Source of the DNA: Alphaproteobacteria bacterium
GTDB lineage: Bacteria > Pseudomonadota > Alphaproteobacteria > Micavibrionales > UBA2020
DNA length: 6,249 nucleotides
Assembly: GCA_023136145.1 (NCBI GenBank)
Contig: JAGLRU010000195.1
Coordinates: forward strand, 1 to 6,249
Reading direction: 5' to 3'
The position numbers and the translations under genes were made by a program. The notes under the pieces were generated by a model. The model did not search any database and was not told the DNA's origin. It saw nothing but the letters and a program-made list of their open reading frames with translations. Within the stretch, counting starts at the first letter, position 1. Each line of letters starts with the position of its first letter. Positions 5,398-6,249 of this stretch are shown in pieces.

Positions 5398-5694
5398 CTA
5401 AATAGAAGGGGAGCGGTTACTCAATTTGTTAACTTCTTTGGCTGTTTCATTTAAAACTTTAGAACCAACAATAGCTGCCCCAGTAACTACTGCAGCAGCC
5501 ACCCCAATCTTGTTTCCTAAAATGTAATCAATGTCCATAAGTGCAGCAGCATTTGCACTTATAACACCAAACAATGAACTAACAACACTAGCGCGCGCAA
5601 CATCCATTTTGTCAGTATCATATTTAACATTTCCGACAGCAGCTTTAAAAGCATCCCTCAATTTAGCAGGGCGCTCACCTAAAAACTTCGACAT
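5398..5694 (-). CDS. Hypothetical 98-residue protein with two hydrophobic helices
   Basis: I do not recognise this family. The product starts M-S-K-F-L-G-E-R-P-A-K-L-R-D-A-F-K-A-A-V-G-N, a basic amphipathic stretch. A small-residue-rich hydrophobic segment follows at about 34-54 (A-S-V-V-S-S-L-F-G-V-I-S-A-N-A-A-A-L) and a second at about 63-80 (I-G-V-A-A-A-V-V-T-G-A-A-I-V-G-S). The end is polar (N-E-T-A-K-E-V-N-K-L-S-N-R). No secretion signal cleavage site stands out. It could be a small membrane-associated or helical-hairpin protein. The gene looks genuine: AAAGGAAA precedes ATG 5694, a consensus-like promoter lies upstream, and a weak terminator candidate lies behind. Its neighbours (lpd and rpmI-rplT) give no functional clue. 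Confidence 0.8.
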   Translation of the reverse strand: MSKFLGERPAKLRDAFKAAVGNVKYDTDKMDVARASVVSSLFGVISANAAALMDIDYILGNKIGVAAAVVTGAAIVGSKVLNETAKEVNKLSNRSPSI

Positions 5695-5742
5695 TAGTTA
5701 TTTTCCTTTACCTTATTTCCATACAAAAACATTACATATTTA

Positions 5743-5772
5743 AGCATAACTAATTCCTAACAAATATGTCAA
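5743..5772 (-). promoter_or_regulatory. Sigma-70-like promoter for the 98-residue gene
   Basis: On the minus strand a perfect TTGACA (5767-5772) is followed after 18 nt by TATGCT (5743-5748), matching the -10 at four of six positions. Transcription would start near 5736, about 40 nt before the ATG at 5694. The region is AT-rich, and an AT palindrome (5771-5787) overlaps the -35. The repeat element at 5786-6003 ends just upstream. Confidence 0.6.
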
Positions 5773-5785
5773 GTTTTTTGAAAAA

Positions 5786-6003
5786 CTAAAAATCCTCCAT
5801 TGTTATTCCGGTCTCCGCGAGGAATCTGATTCGTTGCACCAAAAAAGCTCCTTCACGTAAAACAACCAGTCACCCCCGCCTTTGCGTGGGGGTCTGGAAG
5901 CGTGTCCACGCGTCTTATGAGTTTATAATGGTAGCTGGACAGCCTACCAGATGCTTAGCAAAAAGCGAGCATGACGCAAAAGAGGGTTTTGAGAAGGAGT
6001 TTA
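5786..6003. repeat. Mosaic intergenic repeat element (copy C)
   Basis: This fills most of the 319-nt gap between lpd and the 98-residue gene. Its left end (CTAAAAATCCTCCATTG at 5786-5802, then ATTCCGG and later GGAATCTGATTCGTT) resembles the left end and interior of the element at 3725-3859. Its right end (ATGACGCAAAAGAGGGTTTT at 5971-5990, then GAGAAGG) is the same core as copies A and B in inverted orientation. Between the ends are other palindromes: ACCCCC (5872-5877) with GGGGGT (5888-5893), CGTG-TC-CACG at 5901-5910, and TGGTAG (5929-5934) with CTACCA (5944-5949). The element therefore looks like the same family with a different or nested interior. No coding capacity is evident. Confidence 0.55.
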
Positions 6004-6013
6004 ACCCACAAAC

Positions 6014-6249
6014 TCACATATGTATCGCTCGTCCGCCTACTGCCAGAGCCGCTTCACGGACGATTTCGTTTAAGGTCGGGTGGGCGTGGCAGGTGCGGGC
6101 GATGTTCTCGGCGGTGGCATTGAGTTCTATTGCCAATACGATTTCGGCAATCAGCGTTCCCGCTTCCGCGCCGACGATATGACAGCCAAGTACGCGATCC
6201 GTTGTTGCGTCCGCGATGATTTTAACAAAGCCGTCTATTGCTGCCATTG
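6014..6249 (-). CDS. lpd: Dihydrolipoamide dehydrogenase, C-terminal dimerization domain (partial)
   Basis: The last 78 or so residues of the E3 flavoenzyme, running off the right edge of the window. E3 reoxidises dihydrolipoamide in the pyruvate, 2-oxoglutarate or branched-chain dehydrogenase complexes with NAD as acceptor. The visible part is the interface domain: D-G-F-V-K-I-I-A-D, R-V-L-G-C-H-I-V-G-A-E-A-G, E-I-V-L-A-I-E, A-E-N-I-A-R-T-C-H-A-H-P-T-L-N-E and the ending A-L-A-V-G-G-R-A-I-H-M. The H-P-T-x-x-E group holds the His and Glu that act as the active-site base pair. The Met near 6247 is internal, not the start, since the family continues about 390 residues further upstream. Which complex it serves cannot be told. 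A dispersed-repeat end lies about 10 nt behind its TGA stop. Confidence 0.95.
   Translation of the reverse strand, partial: MAAIDGFVKIIADATTDRVLGCHIVGAEAGTLIAEIVLAIELNATAENIARTCHAHPTLNEIVREAALAVGGRAIHM

Noticed and set aside
5771..5787. AT palindrome (AGTTTTTTGAAAAACT) as an operator or terminator.
   Set aside because: Composed only of A/T runs around one G. Such palindromes arise easily in AT-rich gaps, so it was noted only in the promoter entry.
5924..5929. Perfect TATAAT on the plus strand.
   Set aside because: No acceptable -35 hexamer 16-18 nt upstream and no plus-strand gene follows. It would only transcribe antisense to lpd.
5926..5985. tRNA-like look of the GGTAGCTGGACAGCCTACC stretch.
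   Set aside because: No acceptor stem, T-loop (GTTCGA) or anticodon arm can be arranged around it. It is better explained as a palindrome inside the repeat.
5886..6182. Plus-strand 98-codon frame crossing the repeat and the lpd tail.
   Set aside because: Half of it is antisense to a conserved lpd C-terminus and the rest lies in repeat DNA.
1..6249. CRISPR array, defence island or retron-type RNA.
   Set aside because: No regularly spaced direct repeats, reverse transcriptase, nuclease or helicase genes were found. The repeats present are inverted and irregularly spaced.

Overview
The window looks like a chromosomal segment of an alphaproteobacterium of moderate to low GC. The evidence is the alphaproteobacterial style of the TolC tail, ribosomal proteins L35 and L20 and the dihydrolipoamide dehydrogenase tail, plus a MobC/relaxase pair of the kind found on alphaproteobacterial plasmids. 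The genus cannot be named from sequence alone. All complete genes are on the minus strand. Only the left edge (a TolC-family tail and the remnant after it) reads on the plus strand.

Layout, left to right. 2-127: end of an outer-membrane TolC-family protein (+). 156 to about 280: a short plus-strand stretch resembling the N-terminal core of LpxR-like (DUF2219) outer-membrane lipid A deacylases, cut off where plasmid-type sequence begins. 268-1916: a mobilization module, mobC followed by a relaxase gene 2 nt later (both -). 1917-2236: no substantial gene; it holds a possible oriT-like inverted repeat, a good rho-independent terminator, a doubtful 39-codon ORF and a fragment of a dispersed repeat. 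2237-3604: an nfeD/slipin membrane operon (-). 3725-3859: a compact inverted-repeat element of MITE type. 3857-4516: a uridine kinase-like P-loop kinase (-). 4607-5240: rpmI-rplT (-). 5398-5694: a 98-residue unknown protein (-) with its own promoter. 5786-6003: a second, longer mosaic repeat. 6014-6249: C-terminal part of dihydrolipoamide dehydrogenase (-), running off the window.

The window is ordinary housekeeping chromosome invaded twice. A plasmid mobilization module appears to have landed in, or replaced, an LpxR-like gene behind tolC. Separately, a family of small inverted-repeat elements sits immediately behind the stop codons of three minus-strand genes (slipin, the kinase and lpd). 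At the kinase the element seems to supply the last base of the stop codon. Removing it and one copy of a TA target restores a frame that ends two codons later, which is a specific and testable insertion model.

I see no CRISPR array, rRNA, tRNA or defence system. The most informative material is the repeat family, the relic gene at the mob-module junction, and a protease-less NfeD paired with a slipin.
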